64,000 nucleotides of DNA from contig BTPP01000006.1 of NCBI GenBank assembly GCA_037102815.1, positions 1,488,001-1,552,000 on the forward strand. Reading direction: 5' to 3'. The notes under the pieces are model-generated. The model did no database searches. It was not told the origin of the DNA and saw only the letters and a program-made list of their open reading frames with translations. A program made the translations under genes and the position numbers. Below are positions 1 to 12,137 of the stretch, piece by piece (the first letter of the stretch is position 1; each line of letters opens with the position of its first letter). The DNA comes from Neurospora intermedia. Taxonomy: Eukaryota; Ascomycota; Sordariomycetes; Sordariales; Sordariaceae.

Positions 1-2672
1 GCATTGAGGCAATTGGTGTTCATTCTATATCTCCCATACAAGGTACTCGGTCATTCAACCGTCTCAATGAATGGAACGATCAAAATTGGGAGATAAAGAA
101 ACAGGTGGCATGCTCACCTTGTGATACGGCGCCGATAAATTCGCTAGTATCACCATGTCGGCATGCAGACATTCTCTCCCTTCACATATTACATTACTGT
201 TCTGCTGTGTACTTCTGCCCTTACCCAGCATCTAACCGACCCTCTGTTTGCAAACCCGGCCAGCTTGAACTGCTAGAGATGTCACACAATCACAGTCTGA
301 CTTGACTGATAGCACTATCAATACACAGATAATACTGCTATTTATAGGCATCTTGCTGTTCCTGGAGACATGAATGGCAAACATTTCACATATCAAAGGC
401 CACTGTGAGCACAAGAAGACATGTGAAACCTCAGTTACCACGACTTTTAAGCCAAAAATGTTCTTCAGGATATCGCGGACTGCCTAAGAGGTATCTTGTT
501 TTGTGCAGGCATGTTCGACATCAACGATCAACACGAACATCTTGCAGCTCGGCACTTCAACGCCTCAACGCCTGACGAAGGGTCGGCCGGGTGCGCTTTC
601 CAGATTCAGGTCCGTGATGCTGAAATCGATATCACAGAGACATGGACCAGGCATGTCTCACAGATGGGGCCTGAAGAGCTAGCTGGGGTCTTCAAGTGTG
701 GTGTGTTCACTTTGTAGCGGTGGTAGTTGGAGCGATGAAGAATCGCGTGATGGTAACTTGGCACCAAGTCTTGATACCGAGCCAACCTGCCAATGATACT
801 CATCGTCCTGGTCCTTGGACTTTTTTCTTCATGGATTGGTCCCTTTTTCACGTGGATGATTTTGGATGATCGGGAACAAGAGTGATCCTGGGAACATTTC
901 GAAGCGTAACAAAATCTACCTGGTTGTCGTCGTCAATGGGGGGACTTCAAAGGGTCCATTGTGCTAATGCAGCTTTTCGAGCTTCTGAAGGAGCTGTCGA
1001 ATAACATTTCTCAAAAACACCAGGGGGATAAGCGCCAGCAACTATATCACGAATTCAGCGAATCACGGATGAAGCACGGAGTTGGGAGTTTTGGGTCCCT
1101 TGTTCCAAAAATAAATTGCTCGGACACGCCATCTTCATTTCACCAATCGCCTCGGAGCTGCCTTCTGGGCCTTCGACTTTGGGGGCCCGCGATGTGATGC
1201 CAGAATATCCATATCTCGGCCGAAAAGACAGAGGGAAAAAAAAGAGAAGAAAAAAACCGTTCGGCGATGAATTTCCAAACCTAGTCAAAGGCAACGGTAT
1301 TCAGTGGAGCTTTCAGTCAATGATTTGCATGGGATACCATACAACGCGGCGATACTGTGGGGTGAACTCCTCTTCTTCATTATGTAGAAGCTTTTGCTTC
1401 CTCTCTTGACCACACCCACCCAATACCTCTTTGGGAAAACAACATTTTCTGATCAGCTCGTCAACGTCCATCGCGGGGTGGACTGTAGCACGACCTAGTG
1501 CCTAGCCAACAGTCACACGGGCACACCATCTTCTCCTGCAAATCAGGGGTCACTTCCGGATCTGTCTGCTTTGTGTCTGGGCTTTCTGGTGCCTATCGTA
1601 AGTTGGGCTGCTCACAGATATAACTCTTGCCCATCTGGACACCATGCGGACTGGAAAACACACAGAAGCAGCCTCAACGGTGTCAAACTATCAGGAGATG
1701 GGGGATATGTAGATGAGGCCACCTTATTGACTTATTAACACAGCAGGCGAGGCCAGGGCGAGACTTGCAACCGTTTTCGTGCACATGTTCCCGTCCGTCT
1801 GCAACCTCACTGTATCCGCAATCAAGCATGTGGTCGGTACCATGGTATGGATGAGGCATCCCTCGTACACACCACCGTTTCATCTCCTAGAGCGGTGATA
1901 ACAGACGACGGACGGAACCCAGAGGGGCCGGCAGTATTTCCGTCGGAAAACCACCTCCTCTTGGAGAAAGCCTGGCCCTTCCAGCTGCCAAGATCGACCA
2001 GTCGTCTAGGCCTGTTTAGACAGGAGGCCGGTTCCCGCGTTTTATGCATTGGCAATGCTACACAACTAGCTCGCCGCCCGTGAGACCTATAAGACCGGGG
2101 TTCTTGTGTGTTGGTTAGCTTTTATGGAGTATGAATCTACGCAGTACACCTACCTATGTAGTGTGAGCGTTGCCGCACTAGGGCGCGGCCTGGGGCAACC
2201 TCTCCCTTTCTTTCACCTCCTCACAGACATCGCTTATACAGCCCAATCCAACAAACTTCACTTCGTCTACCACACTTGCGCAAGTGGTAGATGCAACCTC
2301 GAGCTGTTCCTCAGCCGTGCCTTCAACCGACCGGTTGACCGGAAACTCTCATTGGGGCCTTTGTCCACCCTGTCCTGGCACCGTCTTGTGAGGACCTGGC
2401 CTTAGACAACATCCCCACGTTCCGACCGTCTCCGACTGTGAATGGAGTTGCAACGACAATTTTGAGAATTATGCTTGGTGCGGGCTCGAGGCACGGTTTT
2501 GGGGATCAATAGGCATCCGGCACTTCGTCGACATCTCATCCGACATCACCGATATCCCATTGTTTATTTTTTTTTTTGGTCCAAAAGGGTTTACAGTCAG
2601 CCCGCAGGTCCTTGTGTGGATGCTGTGGTACCATACGGGCTAAATCAGTAACATTCTCGACAATCTCCAGCC
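1..2672. other. Intergenic spacer, no gene recognised
   Basis: I see no ORF with family resemblance or sustained codon bias on either strand; the open frames here are short and mutually overlapping. The last 100 bases before 2673 contain a T-run near 2566-2578 and probably belong to the promoter and 5' leader of the downstream gene. A fragment of a gene entering from the left edge cannot be excluded. Confidence 0.6.
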
Positions 2673-5600
2673 ATGAGTTCCTCAAGAGATCCCACGGCGC
2701 GCCTCCGTGCCGGCCTCAATCCTCTCTTGACGGCTTCACTGGGGGGATATCATGGCCATCACGCCAATACACCGCTCTCGGCCGTGTCGATGACTTCTCA
2801 CGCCTTCTCGTCGAACCAGACACCTCTAAGCGCAATTCAGCCATACAATCCGCAGGAATGGGTTGCGTCTCCGGCCATAGGCCCGGGTTCTGATCGTACT
2901 ATGCAGCAATTCCCACCACCACAGGGCCACCCTTATCTTGAGCCACAAGGTAAGTCAAGTCAACAGGAGGGTTGATACCAAAGGCCATGCTGACGATGTT
3001 AGCAACCCCTCCACCCCCACCCCCATATTCACCTCCACGCAGCGCAAGGCCGATGAGTATGGTACTAGAGCCGTCTCACGGGGCAAACATATCCGCAGCC
3101 CGAGCTCCACCACCGCCGGCACCTCCAGCTCAACGGCCTCCCACAGAGCCGCCACTTGCAACCGCATCGTTTCCACCGCCTCCTGGGACGAGAGAATCGT
3201 CAAGAGAAAGGCGATTTGGGTTTCCGTCGTTGAGCAGGCGACGAGAACAACAGACAAGCACTCCTGTAGACGTCCATCCACCGGTCCGACACCAAGGGCT
3301 CATGTCTCGCGTCATGAATGGGAACGCGAACTCGCCGAGGCCTTTGACGTTGCAAATACCGCAGCCCGAACAAACGGCGAGCCAAGCCCCGGCGGCACGA
3401 AGAGCAGTATCAACGCCTGCCATTGCTACGCCGACATCGGCCAGGTCCCGGTCGTCATCACAGGTTAGATGGGATTCTGCGATGCCCGTTCCGCCTCCTC
3501 CACCGGGCCCTCCGCCGTCGTCAGCGCGATCCCAAAGTACTCAAAGTGTTCAAAGATTTCCTTGTGGAAATGACCCCGTCGTCGTCTCGCTTCCCACTCG
3601 CAGGGCCCCTCCCAGCGGAGTTACTGCTTTGGGGCCTGTTCCGCCCACCCCAGCAAATTGGCAAGATACCGAGGTCATGTCGAACGCTCAAGCCCAAGCC
3701 CGAACACCATCTCCCAATGACAGGGTACCTGTTGCAACAGAAACTGCGAGTGTCGCAAGTTTGAGTGCACATCCTCAATCAGCAGCCTCTTCAGAAGCCT
3801 CAATGGGCTCGCTGGCGAGGAGTTATGCTCAGAGAACCGACAAGACCATCCGTGAGCGAAGGACGGAAAGTCGGACAAGAGGGAGCGCTAGTAACTCCAT
3901 GGATGGGTCGCAGGATCTTTCAGATATTGTCATTCCAGGCTCAGGTGGATTGCAGAGACGGTTGACAATCACCCGAGGAACACCGAGGTCCAGTCGAACG
4001 AGCGACGGTCTCAGGACGGGAGACTCGATGGACAACATGCATGAATCTAGGGGTACCACGCCTCGGGCCATGGGCTCGAATCAGGCTCATTCTGGCCAGC
4101 TAACACCGACAGGGGTGTCATCAGAAACCCATCGGTATACCGAGAACAACCAGACTCTTTCACCCAAGGCTCTTCCGACACCACCCACCGGAAGCCGATC
4201 GTCTTCGGCTTGTCATGTGCCTGCTACTCATCTGACACGACACTCGGTCATCAGCCAAAGTAACGAGCAGTTCACACAAGCCACCATCGAGCGCTTCACA
4301 GCCTTTGCTCAAAAAGAAATGACGGCATCGAGTGATGCCGAGCGAGTCCGCCTGTTTGCCGACTTCTTTGTCAGTGAATCTAGGATACGGAGGGAAAGAT
4401 ACGGGGCGGCTATAGGGGCCATGGGCTCCGAAATCCTTGACCTCACTCGCGACCTGTTCCGACCGATGGATACCCACAACAGACGAGAGTCCTCGAACTC
4501 TGCTACAAGTGGGGTGATAGAACTGATCACACCGCAGTCCTCAGAACCCAGGTCACATCGTGGGTCTATCGGTTCTGTCTTCAGTGGAAATCCCAATAGC
4601 CATGGACAAACGCCCATCACGCCGTCGAGCGCTAGTCAGCCGATGACGCCAGGAAGCAGCGGAAACACACCGAATGCAAACAACTGGCCGACTTCGAACT
4701 ACATGCCCTCGTTATCGCCCATCCTTAGCATGAGCGTGAGCGATGCGGTGGATGAGCAGGACTCTCGAGGACGTCCGGCAAGTCGATGGTGGGAAGCGGA
4801 CTCGAGCGGTGCACCGTCAATGAAGATGGAACGATCCAAGAGGGAATCCAAGTACATGGGCGTCCCCAAAGAAGCCAGAGAAGCTCTCCAATGGATCGAC
4901 GACGCATCAGCCGGCCCGAGCAACAACCAGCGCTACTCTGACTCTGAATATCCTCCTGAGAAGGTTGGATGGCATGAACCAGACCAAACAACACCCGCAC
5001 CGCAACAACAACAGCAACAATCAGCCCGCAACTCTGTGTTATCCAACTACTCAAGCCCAAGCACACCTAACCCTGCGCATCTGGATGTCTCTCGCCTGGT
5101 AACCCTTCCACCCCCCTACCCACGCCACCACCCGGCCGTCAACAACAACCACCCGGAGCTCACCCAGACCCGTAGTACGGTCCGAGTCATCAGCGACATG
5201 ACCGAGATCGACGCCATCAAAGAGAAATTCAAGCTCGCCAGCACCAAAGCGCGCACCGACGCTGCCGAAGCCGCCAAACAGCGCCGTGCCACCCTCCGGC
5301 AGAACCTCCAGTCCGAAATCGCCTCGGGTTCCATCGGCTACGCCGAGGCAGCCGCCATCGAAACGGACGCCAACACATCCGAAAACAGCCGAATCCAAGA
5401 CCTCGAAAAGTCCGACTTTGACGAATTCCAAACCGCCGTCGTCGTGCCCGTCAACGAGATCCTGCAGACCCGCATCACCAAGGCCACCGAGCTCTTCGAC
5501 TCGCTCCGGTCTCGCCTCTTTGACGAAACGCACGACTCCAACCCGAACCTCCCGCAAGAAGAAGGCGACGAGCAACCCGAACTGCTCGAAAAGCTCACCC

Positions 5601-6352
5601 TACTCAAATGGATCTTTGAAGCGCGCGAAACGCTGCACCGCGCCCTCTACGATCTCTTGTCTGACCGCAACGACCGCTACCGCGAAGTCGTCCTGACGCC
5701 CTACCGCCTCGTCCAAGGACAACAAGACAAGATCGCCAGCGCCACGGCCTTTTTCGCCGAAGACGCGGCCAAGCGCGCCCTGGCTTACCACGAGGAAGTC
5801 CTGCATCGCACGCAGCAGTTCCGGGACGTGGTCGAAGAGACGGTCATCCGCGGTGTTGAGGCGCAGTTATCGGCCTTTTGGGACATTGCGCCCCCGCTGA
5901 AGAGACTGCTGGATAACATCCCTACGAGCATGGAAGGGTTCCAGATCCAGATCCCACAGTCGGAGTATGAAGAGAATCCGAGCTATGTGGAGCATCCGCT
6001 GCAGTATCTGTTTAGTCTGTTGTTGCATGCGGAGAAGAGCACATATCAGTTTATTGAGAGTCAGACGAATCTGTTGTGTTTGTTGCATGAGGTCAAGGAG
6101 GCGTGCGTGAGTGCGAAGGCGAAGGTGATGGAGAGTGATGGACGGGATGCGAGTAGGGTGGAGCAGATGAGGGTGGAGGAGGGCCAGAGGTTGACGGAGG
6201 ATTTGAAGGAGAAGGTGAGGGTGGTGCAGGATCAGTGGAATGAAGCGTTAGGGGAGACGATTGGAGGGGTTAAGGAAAGGGTTGGCGGGTGGTTGTTGGA
6301 GACGGGTGGCTGGGATGAGAGTTTGGAGGATGGGGGTGTTGGAGGTGTTTGA
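2673..6352 (+). CDS. Fungal-specific large disordered/coiled-coil protein, function unknown
   Basis: Two exons, 2673-2949 and 3003-6352, give 1208 residues. The intron at 2950-3002 has a GTAAGT donor, a GCTGAC branch site and a TTAG acceptor, and splicing keeps frame (CCACAAG joined to CAACC reads Pro-Gln-Ala). I do not recognise a named family. The first ~500 residues are rich in Pro, Ser, Arg and Thr with several polyproline runs (for example PPPPPPY just after the splice), as in proteins that bind SH3 or WW domains. A compact helical segment lies at about residues 515-583. From about residue 820 to the end the protein is charged and helix-forming, likely coiled coil. No signal peptide or membrane segment is seen. 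A scaffold or cytoskeletal adaptor role is possible but is inference only. It converges on the P450 gene, with the stops 388 bp apart. Confidence 0.85.
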
Positions 6353-6740
6353 TGGAAGATTGTTGTAAAGAAAAAGGAGGAAGGACGGCTATGGGGCCTG
6401 TCTACTTTCATTTGGACATCCTACTGAGGGATTTCGACGTACTTGAGCCGCTTCAGTTGGATACATCGTTCGTTTTTTGTTGATACCCCTTCACCAGCAC
6501 ACTATAGAAATCAACCTACTGAAAGGATTTTTTTAATTTGTAGCTCATCTACGTGCAAGTATCTTGAGTTCGTATGCTGCACTTCCACTCTGACTTGGAG
6601 CCACCATCGACATAGAGGTAGGCATTCAATAGAACGTCCATTCAGTTCACACATCTCCCATCGAACTTGCTCCAATGACAAACAGTAAACCAATCATGAC
6701 GCCAAACACCTCCCCCATATCCAAAACCCAAACCTAGTTA
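6353..6740. other. Convergent 3' intergenic region
   Basis: 388 bp between the stops of two converging genes. It must hold both 3' UTRs and polyadenylation sites. It is AT-richer than the flanking exons, and I see no further ORF or structured element. Confidence 0.6.
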
Positions 6741-8641
6741 CTATTCCTTGTTCTCGGGCATCACGATGTCCCTCACCTTGAACCTGGTGATGAAGTTATT
6801 CTGCTTGACAAACCAAGCATTCACAATCTCCCACTCCCTGCTCGGATCATCGAATTCGATCTGTAGTACGCCATCTGTCAGTCAATCATCTCTCCTCAAA
6901 TCCAATACCCAAGAAGAAAGGAAAAAAAAAAAAAAGACGGGGGTAACCTCACCTCAAACCTCCTCAACAAAGTAGGCACCAACTTATAAATCTCCAACAA
7001 ACTAATGTTCTTGCCAATGCACGTCCTGCTCCCCATACCAAACTGCAGCATATGTCCATTCATCGTCTTGATCCTCTTCTCCTCTTCTTCTCTCTTCTTC
7101 TTCCCCTCCATGTCCTCCTTCGACGACGACACCGTCGTCTCGTCCACAAACCACCTCTCGGGCCTAAACTCCTCCACCCTTTCTCCAAAAATGCTCTCAT
7201 CCCGATGCAAAACCCACGCACTCACCCCGACAATCGTACCCCCCTTGACAAACTGGCCCGGCACAATCTCCATCCCCTGGGGAGGAACGACGCGTTCCAT
7301 CGGCAACCCCGGAGCAGGATGCAATCTGAACGCTTCCTTCACGCACGCATCCAGGTACGGCAAAGTCTGGGCTTCCGCCCAGGTAACCAGGCCTGTCTCG
7401 TAATCGCTGAACTTGCCCTGGCGCGCCGCTTCGTCAATCTCCTCCCGCAAACGGGCCAGCGCGCGCGGGGTGCGGAGCAGGTAGTAGAACACGGCTGAAA
7501 GCGAAATGGCGGTGGTCTCGGAGCCGGCAAAGGCCATGGAGACGGCCATGGTTTGCACGAGGGTGTCGGTCATGAAGTTGGGGCGGGCGGAGCGGGCGGC
7601 GAGGAACTTGGAGAGGAGGTCGGGCGTTTGGATCTTTAGCTGGGCTTGTTTCTCCGAGGTGGGCAAGATGGCTGTCTTTTCGGTTTGCAGTTCGGGAAGA
7701 CGCTCGGCCATGCGGGCGCGCGCAAAGGCGGCGACGGGCATGGTGCCGTCTATGAGGCCCCATTGGGAGAGTTTGAGGTAGAGAGGGTTTTTGAGGAAGA
7801 GCCGGTCGAGGAGGGGGATTTGGCCGATCTAGTTCACGGAGTTAGTTAGGTTAACTTGGCAGAAAAGAAAGGGGAGGGGGTAGGTTGAAAGACTTACGGG
7901 AGCGACGTAGTTGAACAGCTTGGTGAGATACGAAACAATCCCATCGATATCCTTATTATGCTCGATGAACCCGTGTCTCTTGCTGTATGTTATTTCACCA
8001 ATGACGTCGAACGCATAGAACTGCAACCAGCGGGTAAAGTCACACGCCTTTTCCCCTCCTTCAACGTACAGCTTCTCGGTCTGCTTCAGGAAGAGCTTGG
8101 TGGTGTTATCGACAAACGGCTCATACTGGACGAGGGCTGACATGGCAAAGGCAGAGTTGACGCAGCGGCGGAATTGCATGTGGAATTCATTGTCGGTTGT
8201 GCTGAAGAGGGACGGGAGGTTGTGGCCTTTGACGGTAGATTGCTGGACAACGTAGAAGTCGGACTGTTTATTGAGAGTCAGTGAACATTCCATATTCCCT
8301 TTTGGGTTGAGGCCGTTGCATGGATCAGAACTCACCTTGACAAACCCCTTGTTGAGACCGTATATCGTCTTGATCGCCTCTGGGTCCGAAAATGACAAAG
8401 TGTTGGGTCCAAGGCGTACGATGGGGCCATGTTTCTTGTGAAGCGCAATGTGCGTAACTTCTGGTCTCCGCTTATACACATCGATGAACCTCCACCAGTC
8501 CGTCAACGATGCCAGGAACGGGCCTGGGTATTTGTTCAGACCATTGTGATATCTGTTCCTAACCAGCCATCCCGCAAGGACCAAGCAAAGTATTGCTGGC
8601 CAGTGCTGTGCCAGCACTTTTATTATCAAATCTGTAATCAT
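6741..8641 (-). CDS. Microsomal cytochrome P450 monooxygenase (pisatin-demethylase-like)
   Basis: Four exons on the minus strand, 8641-8336, 8263-7898, 7828-6953 and 6860-6741, all phase 0, encode 555 residues, normal for a fungal class II P450. A membrane anchor occupies about residues 4-30 and is followed by a KYPGP hinge. The I-helix oxygen-activation motif AGSETT is at 325-330, the K-helix ExxR (EAFR) at 389-392, FRPERW at 445-450 and the heme loop FGMGSRTCIG at 487-496, with Cys494 as thiolate ligand. A lysine/glutamate-rich insert lies between PERW and the heme loop. The overall look is of the pisatin demethylase/benzoate hydroxylase group, but the substrate cannot be read from sequence. 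It should sit in the ER and need P450 reductase. No synthase, transporter or regulator gene adjoins it, so cluster membership is not supported. Confidence 0.93.
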
Positions 8642-11545
8642 CTTAACTCGGACGAAGAACTATTGTGACGGGAAGAGGAAGGCGTATGTAGCGGTGCCCT
8701 GAGGCGTCGAGCCTGTATCTTTGTTTCTCTATGACCAAGTGTAATGTGGTCTAATGGTGTTATGGTTGTTGAAACCTGAGATTCGGCAAGTGGAGGATAA
8801 GAAAAGAAAGAAGCTGACAGGATATCAAGGGGAACAAACAAGTAATAAACAAAGCAATAAGAAAGGCGTCTACAATGAGCTTATATGTGACTGCTGCTCG
8901 ACCAAGAAACCCATATGGAGGGCATATGTAAGCGGCGGCTCTTATAACAAGAGACATGGGTTGAGAGACACTAGAAGATCTCCCCGTCCTAGAAGAAGAC
9001 AAACTGGGGTAGGTAGGTTAGGTACCGAGGTGCCGTCATAGGATTCCGAGGCTGATCTCCCACCCATGCAAACCTACCCCGACATTCTTCCCCCGTGCAT
9101 CTCCCGATGCCCGGTAATCCTGGGATAGACTTGATATGTCAACAAGCAAGGCGGAGAAGTCCCCTATAGGCTGACGGCCCGGTGGTCCTACATCATCATG
9201 TTGTGTTGTGTAGGGACTTCCTACATATGTCGCCCTCCAACAAGCGAGCCATTCCACGCACAGCACGGGCAGATATCAACTCAAACGAACAACTGAACTT
9301 TGCAGACACATATGAGTTGTTGTGAGGCGAACCACTAGGTTCACACTTCTGATAATAACTAGTAGTACACAGGTAGATTCTCGTTGTCTCTAAGAGAGTG
9401 AACTTACTTGCGGTGTATACGATATATTTCTCCAGGGAAGAGGGTCAAGAGAACCAGGTAGGAGTCAAGGGTGTATCGTTTCACCCCTGAATAACACGGT
9501 ATTGGTCAACCGGCTTGGTGGAGGGTGTATAGCCAAGTACTTCACCCATGATTACAGCTGTGATGAAGATGGAGGTCACACTGCTGGTAGATGTATACAA
9601 GGGAACCTTTCATTTTTCGTTGCTTGGAATAGGTGTAGGTACTGTACCAACCAAGTTGCCCATCACCCTCCATTTGCAGATGCGGTATGCCATATACACT
9701 AAAGTTAATGGCGGATTGCCACCCTCCTCAACCGATACAATCAATGGATATCGGGAGTTGGATAGTAGTTTGAATTGTTTCTCTCGTCTGTGGCGCAGTG
9801 TGGAGGTAAAACGTACCTCTGCGATGCTTTCTTTGCCTAGTGTTCCGTGATGAGAGCAACACAAATGATGTACGTGTAAGTGGTAAGTAGAAGCCGTAAC
9901 CGGAGCCTTAATTGGAAGTCACCGACTAAGCATAGACATGAGGTATGTAGCTGAGCAAACACCTACGTTGTGACCACTACCACCACAGGTGCGACCAAAC
10001 ATCACTGCCGTTGGTGGTGGTAGTGGGGGCGTGACGCCAACGCCTAGGTCTAGGGAGGGGGGAGGGGCACATGCGAGCCAATATCCATCGGCAGATGTCA
10101 TATCCAATCGTTGACTGCGACAGTTTGCCAAGGTTGGCAAGGTCCTACCAAGATACGGGAGCCGGATGGACGCTTTCGACCACCGTGTTCCCGGATATAG
10201 GTCCTGTACAAAGACGTAAGCGGTTTCGGTGGCCCAAAGGCAGTTGTGGAAAGACACGGCAACTGGTCGTGTTGAAAGTCCGGTAATAAGGGATCGTCTT
10301 GGCGGCGGTGAACCCGGGGCACTCGGCAGACTCCATTCTGAACGTCCCTCATGATCTGCTTCCCACGTCCCACACACTTGCCTTTTAGTGTAGCATCTCG
10401 GGAACAGCAACTGTTCCGTGTATAAATCGGGACAGTGGGGTCTGATCAGGAAGCAAACAATTCATATTGACCTCTGTTCTGTACGCCGAAGATTCCAGTC
10501 TCGACTATATATTTACATATTTATTAGCAAAGGCACCCTCAGTAACTTGAGGTGGGAAATTCCCATTGCGAAGATCTGACGAGAGTTTCAAAAGGTCCAA
10601 CTTGAAGTAACTTCTCACCAACAACTTGGCTGAACAATGGACCTCAAACTTGCAGGAACTCATGACGCTTCCGATCCGCCCTCGTAAACAACAATCGATA
10701 CCCTGTCGCCACGTTCTCGGGATTCGGGAAGGGTTTCCATGCGCCTTGCGAGCAGCTTCCACATGTTCTCAAAGTGGCCTGCTATCTTTCCCTTGGTGCG
10801 CTTGTAAGCTGCAGCTGAATGAGGAGGAGGCGGCGAAAGGAAGCTTGGTGGATGGCCCCTGTCAGAAGGACTCAGGTGGCCTTTCGGCAGATGTGAATCT
10901 ACCCTTTGTGTTTCCGGATCTGCAAACAGCGATTCTTGGCTGGGATGATTGACGTTCGGCAATGATGATTGTGGAAAACGATGGCTTCGATTGCTTCGAA
11001 CAAGCAAAGTAAATGTAGACCAGGCTATAAGCGAGAGGAAAAAGCATAATCCTCTGAAGAAAGTGTTCCCCTCCCTGTATGGAAAATATGTATAGATACA
11101 GCAAGCACTTTGGAGCAAGCTTGGCCAAGGAACAGAATGTAGCCAAGGTGTGTTCTTGCGCTATCAGATCCTGTCCAATCCCCGCACATCCTGGACCTTT
11201 ATTGATAAGCCACTAACTCAACACTTGCTGTCCATTGAAGCCCATGAAATGGATCTAGAGGACAGCTCCTTTCAAGCAAGATCATGAACTGTAATTATCC
11301 GGAGACAACAAGGTGTGATGCGTAGAAATCAGGACTCAAGATCTAACTTTGACTGGATTATTTTACAGTTGCTGGGACATCCCGGGAATCATGTCCATAA
11401 ACCCCATGGCGCGCTATGGAACATTCACCCCTCCTGCCTCTCTTTCTTCCCTTCTCCCCATCACTGGGAATACAAGCGTTCGACACAAATTCTCGATCAA
11501 GTAATCTATTTATTACATGAACTGTATATACGCCTCAGCATAACC

Positions 11546-11616
<71 letters not shown>

Positions 11617-12137
11617 AGACACCCAAACTTCCTACCCATCAATCCAGCGCACATCATCTTCCATATTATGCCTAATCGTAATACCTTACATGTACTGACC
11701 AATGGATGCTTCATCATGCAAAATCATGAACTCGTTCTCACTACTCCCTTCCCCTGCAAAGGAAGGAGGAAATATACCCAAGTGCATAATGACACAAAAC
11801 AGAAAGGGAAATTGCAAACAAGTCCAGAGAGACCTGGAACAATTCTACCAATAACACCGCGCAAAGCCCTCCGCTGTTGTTTCCCTGAGTAATACACCTT
11901 CCATATTAATATCCAACCTTCCAATCTCCATCACTGAATCGGCACATGCCATATCTCCTTTCAAATGAATCAAACACCCCATCGTTGAGCAATAGCCGCC
12001 ATCATCTCCACCCTAAAAAGCTCAACATTGGCAAGCCCATTCGTAGCAGTTCCCTTGCGCAAACCACCTCTTGACGTGGTGACAGGCCCATCTATTCCCT
12101 CTCGTACAACACCCCTAGGAGTTCTGGCAAGGCCATT
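8642..12137. other. Intergenic spacer of 3.5 kb, no gene recognised
   Basis: It lies upstream of the P450 gene and downstream of the NPC1-like gene. Several ORFs of 60-163 codons occur on both strands but overlap one another, lack family resemblance and show no consistent codon bias, so I call none. The most visible structure is a 68-nt poly(A) tract at 11547-11614. Confidence 0.55.
11547..11614 (+). repeat. Poly(A) homopolymer tract, 68 nt
   Basis: An uninterrupted run of 68 adenines. No retrotransposon ORF or target-site duplication was recognised next to it, so slippage expansion is as good an explanation as retroposition. The exact length is prone to sequencing error. Confidence 0.95.

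Noticed and set aside
10660-11118. 152-codon minus-strand ORF with hydrophobic start
   Set aside because: Overlaps other random frames and shows no bias or similarity; hydrophobic stretch alone is not enough.
11315-11698. 127-codon ORF containing poly-lysine
   Set aside because: Created by the 68-nt poly(A) tract.
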